Positions 50,468 through 59,279 of a stretch of DNA of 64,000 nt are shown here, one piece after another; the stretch's first letter is position 1; every line of letters starts with the position of its first letter. A model generated the notes under the pieces. It was not told the origin of the DNA. It was given only the letters and a program-made list of their open reading frames with translations, and ran no database searches. The translations under genes were made by a program, and so were the position numbers. The stretch comes from Agromyces sp. 3263 (GTDB lineage: Bacteria; Actinomycetota; Actinomycetes; Actinomycetales; Microbacteriaceae). Location: positions 1,798,001 to 1,862,000 of the forward strand of contig NZ_JAVDUV010000001.1 of NCBI RefSeq assembly GCF_031456545.1, in the 5' to 3' direction.

Positions 50468-53400
50468 ATGGCCGGCACGCGACTGGCGGCCGATTCCAGT
50501 CGGTCGGGAATGACCCGCGCCCTCGCCGACGCCCGCACACGGGCCGTCGGCGGGTCGTCGCGCGCGGCCGCTGGCCCGGCCGGTGTGATCATGGCGCTGC
50601 AGCGCGACGCCGGCAACTCGGCGGTGAGCGCACTGATGGCGGCCAAGCTGAAGTCGCCGGGGGAGGCGGCGATCGTCGACATCGACGGCGCGCTCGCCGA
50701 ACTGCGTCGCGACGAGCCCGGCCTCGACGCGGTCGAGCGGGGCCTGAAGCAGGCCAAGGCCGTCGGCATCCCCGTCGAGCTCGAGGGGCCGAAGCCACCC
50801 GCCTCCGCGCTCGCCGTGACGAAGACGGGGTTCGGTCCGGGGTCGGTCGCGCCGAAGACGCCCGTGCCGCCACCGAAGCCGGTGCCCGCCGTGTCCCCGC
50901 TCGCCAAGGCCGTGACGGCGAAGCCGAAGATCGCCGGGCCGAGCGGCGGCGGCGGGGGTGCCGCTCCGCAGCTCGCAGGGGCGGGCGGGGCCCCGCCCGC
51001 GACCGCCGCCGTCGCGGCCCCGCTCGGCCGGGACAAGCTGCTGCTGCCGCCGGTGCCGCCGCCCGGCGTGAAACCCGCCCAGGATCCCGCGTTCGCCCAG
51101 GTGAAGGGCGGCGTGAAGGGCTTCGCCGCTGCCAAGCGCGCGCATCCGCCCGCTGCGTCGAAGGCGAAGGAGGCGCAGGATGCCGCGCTCGCGCCGGCCG
51201 ACGACCTCGCGGGCCAGGCGAAGGCCGCCAAGGCCGACACCATGGACGCGCAGCAGCCGGGCTCATTCGACAAGCAGGCCTTCATCGCCGCGGTGAAGAC
51301 CGCGATCGAGGCGAAGTCGCCGAAGACGCTCACCGAGGCCGACGAGTACGCGGAATCGGGCAAGGCCGGCGAGGTGAAGGGCGAGGTCAAGGGCCTCGTC
51401 ACGAAGGGCAAGGAAGGCTCGGCGCACGACATCGAGGCGGCGACCGAGGCGGCACCCGACACATCGAAGGCGGTCGCCAAACCGGTGACCCCGATGGCGC
51501 AGGAGGCGCCCGGGCAGGCCGTGCCCATCCCGGCGACCGGCGCCGTGCCCAAGCCCGCCCCCGCCGAGCAGGTCAACCTCGAGGCGGGCAAGCACGAGGT
51601 CGACCAGGAGATGACCGACGCCAAGGTCACCGACGAGCAGCTGGCGAAGTCGGGCGAGCCCGAGTTCCAGGGCGCCCTCGCCGAGAAGCAGACCGCCGCC
51701 GCCCACGCCGACGCGGCGCCCGCCGAGTACCGCGCCCAGGAGCAGGCGACCATCGCGCAGGGCAAGGCGCAGGCGGGTGCCGTCACGGCAGCGGGCGTCC
51801 AGGGCATGCAGGGGGCGAAGGGTGCAGCGCTCGCCAAGCTCGTCGCGGCGAAGGGCGCGACGAAGTCGAAGGACGAGCAGCGTCGCGCCGAGGTGACGAC
51901 GAAGATCCAGTCCATCTTCACCGCGACCGAGACCGACGTGAAGAAGATCCTCGAGGGCATCGACCCGAAGGTCGAGACCGAGTTCGAGACCGGCGAGGCC
52001 CGAGCGAAGGCGTCCTTCGAGTCGTATGTCGCGGCCAAGATGTCGGCCTACAAGAAGGACCGGTACAGCGGATGGCTCGGCGGGCTGCGCTGGGCCAAGG
52101 ACAAGCTCGTCGGCATGCCCGACAAGGTCAACGAGTTCTACGAGGCCGGGCGCGAGATGTACCTGAAGCAGATGGACGGCGTGATCTCTCGCGTCGCCGA
52201 CATCGTCGGCTCGAACCTCACGGCGGCCAAGCAGCGCATCGCCAGCGGTCGCGCCGAGATCGCCACGTACGTGAAGTCGCTCCCGCAGGACCTGCAGAAG
52301 GTCGGCTCGGAGGCCGCGCAGGACATCGGCGACAAGTTCGAGGCGCTCGAGAGCGAGGTCAAGGACAAGGAGAACGAGGTCGTCGAGACGCTCGCGTCGA
52401 AGTACGTCGAGGCGCGCAAGGACCTCGACGAGCGGATCGAGGCACTGCAGGCCGAGAACAAGGGCCTCGTCGACAAGGCGATCGGGGCGATCAAGGGCGT
52501 CATCAACACCATCCGCGAGCTCGCCGCGATGCTCGGCAACGTGCTCGCCAGGGCGGCGAGCGTCATCGGCGACATCATCGCCGACCCGGTCGGGTTCCTC
52601 GGCAACCTCATCAGCGGCATCAAGGGCGGCATCGATAAGTTCTTCTCGAAGATCACCACGCACCTCAAGAAGGGACTCGTCGGCTGGCTCTTCGGCCAGC
52701 TCGGCGACGCCGGCATCGAGATCCCCGACACGTTCGACCTCAAGGGGGTCGTGAAGCTGCTCGCGTCGGTGTTCGGGCTCACTTGGGCCAACATCCGGGG
52801 CCGGATCGTGCGCCAGATCGGCGAGACCGCCATGGCGGCCGTTGAGAAGGGCGTCGAGATCTTCCAGGTCATCAAGGAGCAGGGCATCGCCGGCCTGTGG
52901 GACAAGCTCGTCGAGAAGATCGGCGACATCAAGGAGATGATCCTCACCCAGCTCGAGGACTTCGTCATCACGAAGATCATCACCGCCGGCATCACGTGGC
53001 TCATCAGCCTGCTCAACCCCGCCGCCGCCTTCATCAAGGCGTGCAAGCTCATCTACGACGTCGTGATGTTCTTCGTGAACAACGCCGCCCGGATCGCCCA
53101 GTTCGTGAACACCGTCATCGACGGCGTCGTCGACATCGCCAAGGGCAACGTGTCGGCGGTGGTCGACAAGGTCGAGAACGCGCTCGGCCAGATGGTGCCC
53201 ATCCTCATCGGGTTCATCGCGAGCGTGCTGGGTATCGGCGGCATCGGCGAGAAGATCCGCTCGATCATCCAGGCGCTGCAGCGGCCGGTGAACAAGGCGC
53301 TCGACTTCGTGATCAAGACCGGACTGAAGCTCGCCGGCCCGGTCATCCGCGCGGCCAAGGGCATCAGCGCGAAGGTGAAGGCCAAGGTCGCGGCGGGCAA

Positions 53401-54481
53401 GGCCTGGGTGAAGGGCAAGGCTGAGGCGGGGAAGAAGTGGGCGAAGGGAAAGGTCGCCGGCGCGGGGGCTGCGCTGCGCAAGCTCAAGGACCGGATGCTC
53501 GGGATCGCCTTTCGCGAGACGTTCGTCGCCGACGGCGAGCAGCACTCGGTGTACTCGAAGAAGGGCGCTCCGCAGGTGCTGTACACGGCATCGACGCCGC
53601 AGCCCAGCGCGCAGGCCGCACCGACGCCGACCGTGAAGGACCTCGATCGCCGCTACCGGGCGACGATCGACGAGTACGTCCTCACTGTCAAGCGCATGGA
53701 TGATTCGCCTCAGGATGCCGCGATGAAGGCCCGTGCGGAGGTGCTCAAGGACCAGGCCGACTCACTGTTCCGCCAGCTGGTGGACGCCACCCGTGCCTTC
53801 GTGACGACGGGAGGCCGGAAGAGCCGAGGCGATCCGGGCGCACCCGCGGCGGGGATCGGCACGACCGGCGTGCACGGGGCCAAGCCGCCGAGCAACCGCG
53901 GCGGCCATCGGCTGCACTGGACGGAGTCCGAGCATGTCATCCCGTTCGCCGTGGGCAAGTCGGTCTGGGCGGCCCTGCGCCAGTACATGCCGTGGCGCGG
54001 TTCCCGGGCCGACAACCGGCAGACGACGATCATGATCTACGAGCGCGCCGCGCGTATCAAGACCCCGGCCGACAACGCCATGAGCTACACCGTCAAATCG
54101 CTGCTGGTCGACTCCGGCATCGTGGAGCGAATCCAGCGCGGCCGTGTCTCAGGACAGGTCGGACTGGCCGACCGCGACGCGGACGACGCGCTCGCCCGGA
54201 TCCAAGGTGCCGTCGAGACGGCCCGCAAGGACGCGGTGACGCGAACCGTCGATGCCATCCGCGCCGAGAACCAGATGAAGGAGGGCAGCGCCACGAAGAC
54301 GAACGGCCAGCGTCGCGGGAACGAGCCGCCGTCGCCGGATGCCGGTGCCGTCGCGGCGGCCTCGCAAGCGCAGTTCGACAACATCATGGACCTCGTACGG
54401 CAGGAGGTCATGCACGAGGTCGGTGTCAAGGAGAAGGCCGAGCGGATCATGAACCGCCCGTCCGGCGGTGCGCGGCGCTGA
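50468..54481 (+). CDS. Large eCIS-cargo-like protein with putative C-terminal toxin domain
   Basis: 1,337 residues; GGGAGG stands 7-8 bases before the ATG. Near the N-terminus (about 43-57) MALQRDAGNSAVSALM matches the LQRxAGNxAVxxL motif of cargo and toxin proteins linked to extracellular contractile injection systems (eCIS). A Pro/Ala/Lys-rich low-complexity region (about 110-440) leads to a long helical region (about 480-1065), with ARAASVIGDIIADPVGFLGN and HLKKGLVGWLFGQLGDAGIE, the block shared by proteins often labelled phage tail protein. A Lys/Ala helix (about 965-1005) precedes a distinct C-terminal domain (about 1110-1337) with RLHWTESEHVIPFAVGK (His1150, Glu1155, His1156), possibly a metal-dependent nuclease. 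No signal peptide. No eCIS structural gene or obvious immunity gene is in the window. Confidence 0.7.
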   Translation: MAGTRLAADSSRSGMTRALADARTRAVGGSSRAAAGPAGVIMALQRDAGNSAVSALMAAKLKSPGEAAIVDIDGALAELRRDEPGLDAVERGLKQAKAVGIPVELEGPKPPASALAVTKTGFGPGSVAPKTPVPPPKPVPAVSPLAKAVTAKPKIAGPSGGGGGAAPQLAGAGGAPPATAAVAAPLGRDKLLLPPVPPPGVKPAQDPAFAQVKGGVKGFAAAKRAHPPAASKAKEAQDAALAPADDLAGQAKAAKADTMDAQQPGSFDKQAFIAAVKTAIEAKSPKTLTEADEYAESGKAGEVKGEVKGLVTKGKEGSAHDIEAATEAAPDTSKAVAKPVTPMAQEAPGQAVPIPATGAVPKPAPAEQVNLEAGKHEVDQEMTDAKVTDEQLAKSGEPEFQGALAEKQTAAAHADAAPAEYRAQEQATIAQGKAQAGAVTAAGVQGMQGAKGAALAKLVAAKGATKSKDEQRRAEVTTKIQSIFTATETDVKKILEGIDPKVETEFETGEARAKASFESYVAAKMSAYKKDRYSGWLGGLRWAKDKLVGMPDKVNEFYEAGREMYLKQMDGVISRVADIVGSNLTAAKQRIASGRAEIATYVKSLPQDLQKVGSEAAQDIGDKFEALESEVKDKENEVVETLASKYVEARKDLDERIEALQAENKGLVDKAIGAIKGVINTIRELAAMLGNVLARAASVIGDIIADPVGFLGNLISGIKGGIDKFFSKITTHLKKGLVGWLFGQLGDAGIEIPDTFDLKGVVKLLASVFGLTWANIRGRIVRQIGETAMAAVEKGVEIFQVIKEQGIAGLWDKLVEKIGDIKEMILTQLEDFVITKIITAGITWLISLLNPAAAFIKACKLIYDVVMFFVNNAARIAQFVNTVIDGVVDIAKGNVSAVVDKVENALGQMVPILIGFIASVLGIGGIGEKIRSIIQALQRPVNKALDFVIKTGLKLAGPVIRAAKGISAKVKAKVAAGKAWVKGKAEAGKKWAKGKVAGAGAALRKLKDRMLGIAFRETFVADGEQHSVYSKKGAPQVLYTASTPQPSAQAAPTPTVKDLDRRYRATIDEYVLTVKRMDDSPQDAAMKARAEVLKDQADSLFRQLVDATRAFVTTGGRKSRGDPGAPAAGIGTTGVHGAKPPSNRGGHRLHWTESEHVIPFAVGKSVWAALRQYMPWRGSRADNRQTTIMIYERAARIKTPADNAMSYTVKSLLVDSGIVERIQRGRVSGQVGLADRDADDALARIQGAVETARKDAVTRTVDAIRAENQMKEGSATKTNGQRRGNEPPSPDAGAVAAASQAQFDNIMDLVRQEVMHEVGVKEKAERIMNRPSGGARR

Positions 54482-54482
54482 C

Positions 54483-54540
54483 GCGAGTGGGCGAAGTTGG
54501 CGGCGGCCAGGGCGAGATCCAGCCAAGATCGCCCACTCGC
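54483..54540. repeat. Inverted repeat 1 downstream of the large cargo-like gene
   Basis: Arms of 19 bases, 54483-54501 (starting GCGAGTGGGCGAAG) and 54522-54540 (ending TCGCCCACTCGC), pair at 17 of 19 positions around a 20-base loop, 2 bases after the stop codon. Suitable as a terminator; also resembles a small palindromic unit. Confidence 0.6.
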
Positions 54541-54560
54541 GGCATCCGTGCGCTGAGATC

Positions 54561-54603
54561 GCGCGTTCGGCGGGTGCGGCGACGAACCACCGACCGAACG
54601 CGC
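54561..54603. repeat. Inverted repeat 2 downstream of the large cargo-like gene
   Basis: GCGCGTTCGG at 54561-54570 pairs perfectly with CCGAACGCGC at 54594-54603, with partial pairing further in. It lies directly after inverted repeat 1 and before the convergent ABC permease gene. Confidence 0.55.
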
Positions 54604-54650
54604 AACTTCGATGGCCGAGCGGATGCCGCGAGCGAGCCGTCGACGGCCGC

Positions 54651-55778
54651 TCAGCCCTGCAGCGCCTCGGCGAGCTTCACCCGCGGGCCGGTGCGAAGCA
54701 GCGAGTTGCGGTAGATGCGCTCGCCGATCCACACCGCGAGCGCCGCGGTCGCGAGGAGGATCGCCAGCGAGACGAAGGGCTCCCACCACTGCGCGTCGCC
54801 GAGGAACACTCGCATCGGCATGCCCACGGGCGCCGAGAACGGCACGTAGCTCATGATCGTGAGCACCGTCGGGTCGTCGTTGAAGAAGATGACGAGGAAG
54901 TACGGGATCATCACGAGCATCGTCACGGGCGTCGTGACCGAGCCGATGTCCTCCGCCCGCGACACCATCGCGGCCGTCGCGGCGAACAGGGCGGCGAGCA
55001 TCACGAACCCGACGGCGAAGAACACGACGAACCAGACGACCGACCCGCCGAGGCCGCCGAGCAGCACCCGCTGCCCCGTCACGATGAGCCCGAGGATCGC
55101 GAGCACCGCGATCGCCACGATCTGCGCCATCGCCATGACGCTGTTGCCGATGACCTTGCCCGTGAGCAGCGCCCGCGCCGACACCGTCGACAGGAGGATC
55201 TCGACGATGCGCGTCTGCTTCTCCTCCACGACCGACTGCGCGATCGTCGAGCCGAACGTGATCGCCGACATGAAGAAGACGAGTCCGAAGCCGAAGGCGA
55301 CCAGGTAGGCCAGCGTCGGGTCGGTGGCGGCCGGTTCGAGCAGCTCGACGTTCGGTTCGACCGACAGTGCCGAGACCACCGAATCGGGCGGCGAGTCCAG
55401 CCCGTACACGGTGATGCCGAGCGGTTCGGATGCCGCGGGCGCGACGATCGCGTCGACGTCGCCGGCTCGCAGCATCCGCTCGGCGTCGTCCTGGTCGGAT
55501 GCCGCGACCGGCTCGAGCGCCGGGTTGTCGTCGACGACGGCCGACGCGCCCGCCACGACGGCGACCTTGGTGGTCGACTCCTGCGCGCCGAAGATGCTGC
55601 CGAGCACGACCGAGGCGAGCACGGCGAGCATGAGCACGCCCGTCGACCAGAGGAACGCCTTGCTGCGCAGCCGCATGGTGATCTCGCGGCCGGCGATCAG
55701 TCCGACGCCGTCGACGAAGCGGGGCGTGTGGCGCTCGGGCGCAGTCGTCGTGTGGGCGGGGTTCGCTTGGGTGCTCAT
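54651..55778 (-). CDS. ABC transporter permease, NatB-like (ABC-2 type)
   Basis: 375 residues. One N-terminal membrane segment (about 35-58), a large extracytoplasmic domain (about 60-165) and five C-terminal membrane segments. SAITFGSTIAQSVVEEKQTR followed by IVEILLSTVSA is the conserved coupling-helix region of ABC-2/NatB exporters. NatAB-type systems export sodium ions or small toxic compounds. Start codon overlaps the stop of the ATPase gene (ATGA, 55775-55778), so the pair is translationally coupled. Confidence 0.9.
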   Translation of the reverse strand: MSTQANPAHTTTAPERHTPRFVDGVGLIAGREITMRLRSKAFLWSTGVLMLAVLASVVLGSIFGAQESTTKVAVVAGASAVVDDNPALEPVAASDQDDAERMLRAGDVDAIVAPAASEPLGITVYGLDSPPDSVVSALSVEPNVELLEPAATDPTLAYLVAFGFGLVFFMSAITFGSTIAQSVVEEKQTRIVEILLSTVSARALLTGKVIGNSVMAMAQIVAIAVLAILGLIVTGQRVLLGGLGGSVVWFVVFFAVGFVMLAALFAATAAMVSRAEDIGSVTTPVTMLVMIPYFLVIFFNDDPTVLTIMSYVPFSAPVGMPMRVFLGDAQWWEPFVSLAILLATAALAVWIGERIYRNSLLRTGPRVKLAEALQG

Positions 55779-56659
55779 CGCACGACCTCCCGGAAGATCT
55801 GGGCGAGCGTCGTGTGCTCGCGGCTGAAGGAGACGACCTCGCCGCGGGCGACGGCTTCGCTGAGCACCGCCCGCCGTGCGGCATCCGACTCGGCCTCGAA
55901 GACGGCCCAGCCGCCGTCGAATGCGTCCACGCGGATGCCGGGCGCCTGCCGCAGCCAGCCCGCGTCGCCGGACATCAGCAGCTCCCACCGCTCGGTGCCG
56001 TGCTCGGCGCGCAGCTCGTCGCCGGTGCCGGCGGCGCGGATCCGTCCGTCGGCGATGATCACGAGGTCGTCGCAGAGGCGCTCGACGATGTCGAGCTGGT
56101 GCGACGAGAACAGCACGGGCGCACCGGATGCCGCGGCATCCGACAGCACCGACTGCACCGTCTCGACGGCCATCGGGTCGAGGCCCGAGAACGGCTCGTC
56201 GAGCACGAGCACCTCTGGGCGGTGCACGAGTGCCGCGGCGATCTGCGCGCGCTGCTGGTTGCCGAGCGAGAGGCTCTCGATGGTGTCGTTCGTGCGCTCG
56301 CCGAGGCCGAGGCGATCGAGCAGCTCGAGCGCGTTGCGGCGCGCGGCGGCCGGGTTCCAGCCGTGCAGGCGGGCGAGGTAGACGGTCTGCTCGAGCACGC
56401 GCATCTTCGGGTAGAGGCCGCGCTCCTCGGGCATGTACCCGAAGCGGCGGCGGTCGGCCTCGGTGACCTGGCGGCCGTCGAGCGTCACCGTGCCGCGGTC
56501 GGCCGCGAGCACGCCGAGGATGATGCGCATGGTCGTGGTCTTGCCGGCGCCGTTGCCGCCGACGAATCCGGTGAGGCGGCCGTCGCCGACGGCGAACGTG
56601 ACCGCGTCGAGGGCGAGGCGCTCGCCGTAGCGTTTGGTGACGTCGTGGAGTTCGAGCAT
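55775..56659 (-). CDS. ABC transporter ATP-binding protein, NatA-like
   Basis: 294 residues. Walker A GFVGGNGAGKTTTMRIILGV (about 33-52), Q-loop region FGYMPEERGLYPKMRV, signature IESLSLGNQQRAQIAAALV (LSLGN instead of LSGGQ, usual in this subgroup), Walker B VLVLDEPFSGLDPMA and switch His in FSSHQLDIVERL. A C-terminal extension of about 80 residues is typical of NatA-like ATPases. Powers the permease encoded next. It contains an exact copy of the 18-bp palindrome found at 30972. Divergent from the following MFS gene. Confidence 0.93.
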   Translation of the reverse strand: MLELHDVTKRYGERLALDAVTFAVGDGRLTGFVGGNGAGKTTTMRIILGVLAADRGTVTLDGRQVTEADRRRFGYMPEERGLYPKMRVLEQTVYLARLHGWNPAAARRNALELLDRLGLGERTNDTIESLSLGNQQRAQIAAALVHRPEVLVLDEPFSGLDPMAVETVQSVLSDAAASGAPVLFSSHQLDIVERLCDDLVIIADGRIRAAGTGDELRAEHGTERWELLMSGDAGWLRQAPGIRVDAFDGGWAVFEAESDAARRAVLSEAVARGEVVSFSREHTTLAQIFREVVR

Positions 56660-56763
56660 GGGGCCACCGTACGGATGCCGCGTGGCCGGCGGCATCCGCC
56701 GTGCGACGGGTTTCGGCGACTCCGTCGTGCGGCGGAGGGGTTCCGGATGTCGGAGGGGCTCGT

Positions 56764-56769
56764 TATCCT
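56764..56769 (+). promoter_or_regulatory. -10-like box, probably leaderless promoter
   Basis: TATCCT, 7 bases, then the GTG of the MFS gene. If transcription begins at or near the GTG, the in-frame ATG at 56747 cannot be the start. Confidence 0.5.
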
Positions 56770-56776
56770 CGCAACC

Positions 56777-58222
56777 GTGTCCGAGGAGCACGTGCACAGC
56801 AGCAGCCCGGTGGGCGACCACGTCACGCCGCCGCCCGGCGGCATGCGCACGTTCGTGCAGGTGCTCGTCAACACCGCGATCGCGAACATCACGACGAGCT
56901 TCCTCTGGTTCGCGCTGACGTTCTGGGTGTACCTCGAGACGAAGTCGGTGCTCGCCACGGGCATCATCGGCGGCGCCTACATGCTGCTCATCGCGTTCTT
57001 CGCGATGCTCTTCGGCTCGATCGTCGACCGCCACCGCAAGATCCGGGTGATGGTCTTCTCGAGCCTGCTCACCCTCGGGTCGTTCGTGATCGCCGGGGTG
57101 CTCTACCTGCTGCAGCCCGAGTCCGCGCTGCTCGACCTCGGCGGGCCGTGGTTCTGGGCGTTCGCGGGCGTCATCCTCTTCGGCTCGGTGGTCGAGCACA
57201 TGCGCAACATCGCACTGTCGACGACCGTCACGCTCCTCGTGCCCGAAGAGCGGCACGCCAACGCGAACGGCCTGGTCGGCACGGTGCAGGGCCTCGCCTT
57301 CATCGTCACGAGCGTGTTCAGCGGCCTCGCGATCGGCTTGCTCGGCATGGGGTGGACCCTGGTGATCGCCATCACGCTCACCCTCGTGGCACTCGTGCAC
57401 CTGCTCTTCCTGCGCGTGCCCGAGGAGCAGCCGGTGCCGGCCGAGGGCGAGCGGGCATCGACGATCGACTTCAAGGGCAGCATCGCGGCGGTGCGCCGGG
57501 CGCCCGGACTGTTCGCGCTCATCCTCTTCTCGACGCTGAACAACCTCATCGGCGGCGTGTACATGGCGCTGATGGACCCGTACGGCCTCACGATCTTCTC
57601 GGTCGAAGTGTGGGGCATCGTGCTCGGGGTCACCGCCACCGGCTTCATCATCGGCGGGCTCGTGGTCGCGAAGTTCGGCCTCGGCAAGAACCCGATCCGC
57701 ACGATGCTGCTGGTCGTGATCGGCATGGGCCTGCTCGGGTCGCTGTTCACGATCCGCGAGTCGTGGGTGCTCTACGGCCTCGGCATCTGGGCCTACATGT
57801 GCCTCATCCCGGTGGTGGAGGCGTCCGAGCAGACGGTGATCCAGAAGGTGGTGCCGTTCCAACGTCAGGGCCGGGTCTTCGGCCTCGCGGCCGCGATCGA
57901 GTCGGCGGCGGCTCCCGTCACGGCGTTCCTCATCGCGCCGATCGCGCAGTTCTGGATCATCCCCTACATGGAGTCGGGCAGCGGCAAGGAGACGTGGGGC
58001 TGGCTGCTCGGCGACGGTGACGCCCGCGGCATCGCGCTCGTGTTCCTGTTCTCGGGGCTCGTGATGGTGGTGCTCGCACTACTCGCCTTCACGACCCGGT
58101 CGTACCGCCTGCTGTCGGTCGAGTACCAGCGGGCGCCGGCGTCGGAGCAGGCCGAGGCCGCTTCCGACGCCGGCGAGGCGGACGCTTCCGCTGCCGGCGA
58201 GGCCGCTCAGCGCACGCGGTAG
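56777..58222 (+). CDS. MFS transporter
   Basis: 481 residues from GTG at 56777, chosen from the TATCCT box just upstream; an ATG at 56747 would add 10 residues. Twelve hydrophobic segments; MLFGSIVDRHRKIRVMVFSS is the loop 2-3 motif. LLVPEERHANANGLVGTVQG and FQRQGRVFGLAAAIESAAAP are typical of the EntS/MdfA-like group of efflux proteins. The C-terminal 40 residues are acidic and Ala-rich. It ends inside the 3' end of the convergent reductase gene (16-base overlap). Substrate unknown. Confidence 0.85.
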   Translation: MSEEHVHSSSPVGDHVTPPPGGMRTFVQVLVNTAIANITTSFLWFALTFWVYLETKSVLATGIIGGAYMLLIAFFAMLFGSIVDRHRKIRVMVFSSLLTLGSFVIAGVLYLLQPESALLDLGGPWFWAFAGVILFGSVVEHMRNIALSTTVTLLVPEERHANANGLVGTVQGLAFIVTSVFSGLAIGLLGMGWTLVIAITLTLVALVHLLFLRVPEEQPVPAEGERASTIDFKGSIAAVRRAPGLFALILFSTLNNLIGGVYMALMDPYGLTIFSVEVWGIVLGVTATGFIIGGLVVAKFGLGKNPIRTMLLVVIGMGLLGSLFTIRESWVLYGLGIWAYMCLIPVVEASEQTVIQKVVPFQRQGRVFGLAAAIESAAAPVTAFLIAPIAQFWIIPYMESGSGKETWGWLLGDGDARGIALVFLFSGLVMVVLALLAFTTRSYRLLSVEYQRAPASEQAEAASDAGEADASAAGEAAQRTR

Positions 58223-58767
58223 GAGAGGCCGAGGTGGCCGCTCGGGTGCGTGGCCACGTGGTCGAGCTCGAGCCGGCGCTCCCCGAGGCCGACCGGGGTG
58301 ATGGACCGTCCTTCGCCGATGAGCACCGGCACGACGCGCAGGCGCAGGTCGTCGACGAGGCCGGCGGCGAAGAGCGCGTCCGCGAGCATGAAGCTGCCCC
58401 AGACGACGATCCCGCTGTACTGCTCCTTGAGCCCGGCGGTCGCTTCGGCGGCGTCGCCTCGGAGGATCTCGATCGATCCCTCGCCCCACGGTGCGGATTC
58501 GAGCGTGTTCGACACGACGAACTTCGGCAGGCGGTTGATCGGCTCGGCGACCACCTCCACCTCGGGGTCGGCCACGGGCCAGTACTCGGCGAACATCCGG
58601 TAGGTGGTCGCGCCGAGCAGGATGGCATCGATGCCGTCGAGGAACGCGAGCTGGTCGGCATCGTTCGGGTTGCCCCCACGGGCGGTCTGGATGAATCCGA
58701 GGCCGCCGTCGGCATCCGCCCCGTAGCCGTCGACGCTCACGATCTGCTCGACGGTGAGCCGGCCCAT
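58207..58767 (-). CDS. Dihydrofolate reductase-family (RibD C-terminal-like) protein
   Basis: 186 residues. RLTVEQIVSVDGYGADADGG at the start, AILLGATTYRMFAEYWP, and IVVWGSFMLADALFAAGLVD followed by DLRLRVVPVLIGEGRS are the standard DHFR-like reductase pattern. These enzymes use NADPH; true substrates of this common actinobacterial subgroup are mostly unknown. The ATG overlaps the SRPBCC stop by one base (TGATG), so it is the third gene of the ArsR operon. Confidence 0.88.
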   Translation of the reverse strand: MGRLTVEQIVSVDGYGADADGGLGFIQTARGGNPNDADQLAFLDGIDAILLGATTYRMFAEYWPVADPEVEVVAEPINRLPKFVVSNTLESAPWGEGSIEILRGDAAEATAGLKEQYSGIVVWGSFMLADALFAAGLVDDLRLRVVPVLIGEGRSITPVGLGERRLELDHVATHPSGHLGLSYRVR

Positions 58768-59279
58768 CAGTCGGCCCCGCCCGTCGGCAGCCGGCCCGTC
58801 GCGTCGGCCTCGCGCGCGCCGGCGAGGTGCTCGTCGAGCAGGTCGAACGCGGACGCCCATCCGTCGTAGACGTTCTCGTCGCCCGGTGCCGCGTCGATGC
58901 CCCGCACGTGGAACGTCATGAGCGTCTGCTCCCCGCGCTCCCCGTGTTCGGCCAGGTCGATCGTGATGAGCGGCGCGATGTCGTCGGGATCGTCGGGGTC
59001 GGCCCACGTGAACACGAGCCGCGAGGGCGGCGTGATCTCGCGGTAGGTGCCGCCCGTCGGATACTCGCTGCCGTCGGGCGCGACCATCGTGTAGGCGTAG
59101 CGTCCGCCCGGCCGTAGATCGATCTCGACCGACTCGCGCGGGGTGGTGAGCCCGCGCGGGTGCCACCACGTGGCCGCCTCGTCGGGGTCGGTCCACATGC
59201 GCCAGACGGTCTCGCGGGGCGCATCGAAGACGCGCGTGATGGTGAACTGCTTGGTGCTGGTGGCGGTCTGCTCAGGCAT
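58767..59279 (-). CDS. SRPBCC (AHSA1-like) protein
   Basis: 170 residues. ITRVFDAPRETVWRMWTDPD then EAATWWHPRGLTTP, GGRYAYTMVAPDG and a C-terminal ENVYDGWASAFDLLDEHLAG helix define the AHSA1-type START/Bet v 1 fold with a deep hydrophobic pocket. Its role is likely ligand binding. The start overlaps the end of the ArsR gene by 8 bases, an order (arsR-SRPBCC) widespread in bacteria. Confidence 0.92.
   Translation of the reverse strand: MPEQTATSTKQFTITRVFDAPRETVWRMWTDPDEAATWWHPRGLTTPRESVEIDLRPGGRYAYTMVAPDGSEYPTGGTYREITPPSRLVFTWADPDDPDDIAPLITIDLAEHGERGEQTLMTFHVRGIDAAPGDENVYDGWASAFDLLDEHLAGAREADATGRLPTGGAD

Noticed and set aside
49237..52038. Minus-strand open frame of 933 codons spanning the threonine aldolase and the start of the cargo-like gene
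   Set aside because: Shadow frame: low complexity, no motif, and it overlaps two genes with clear family patterns.
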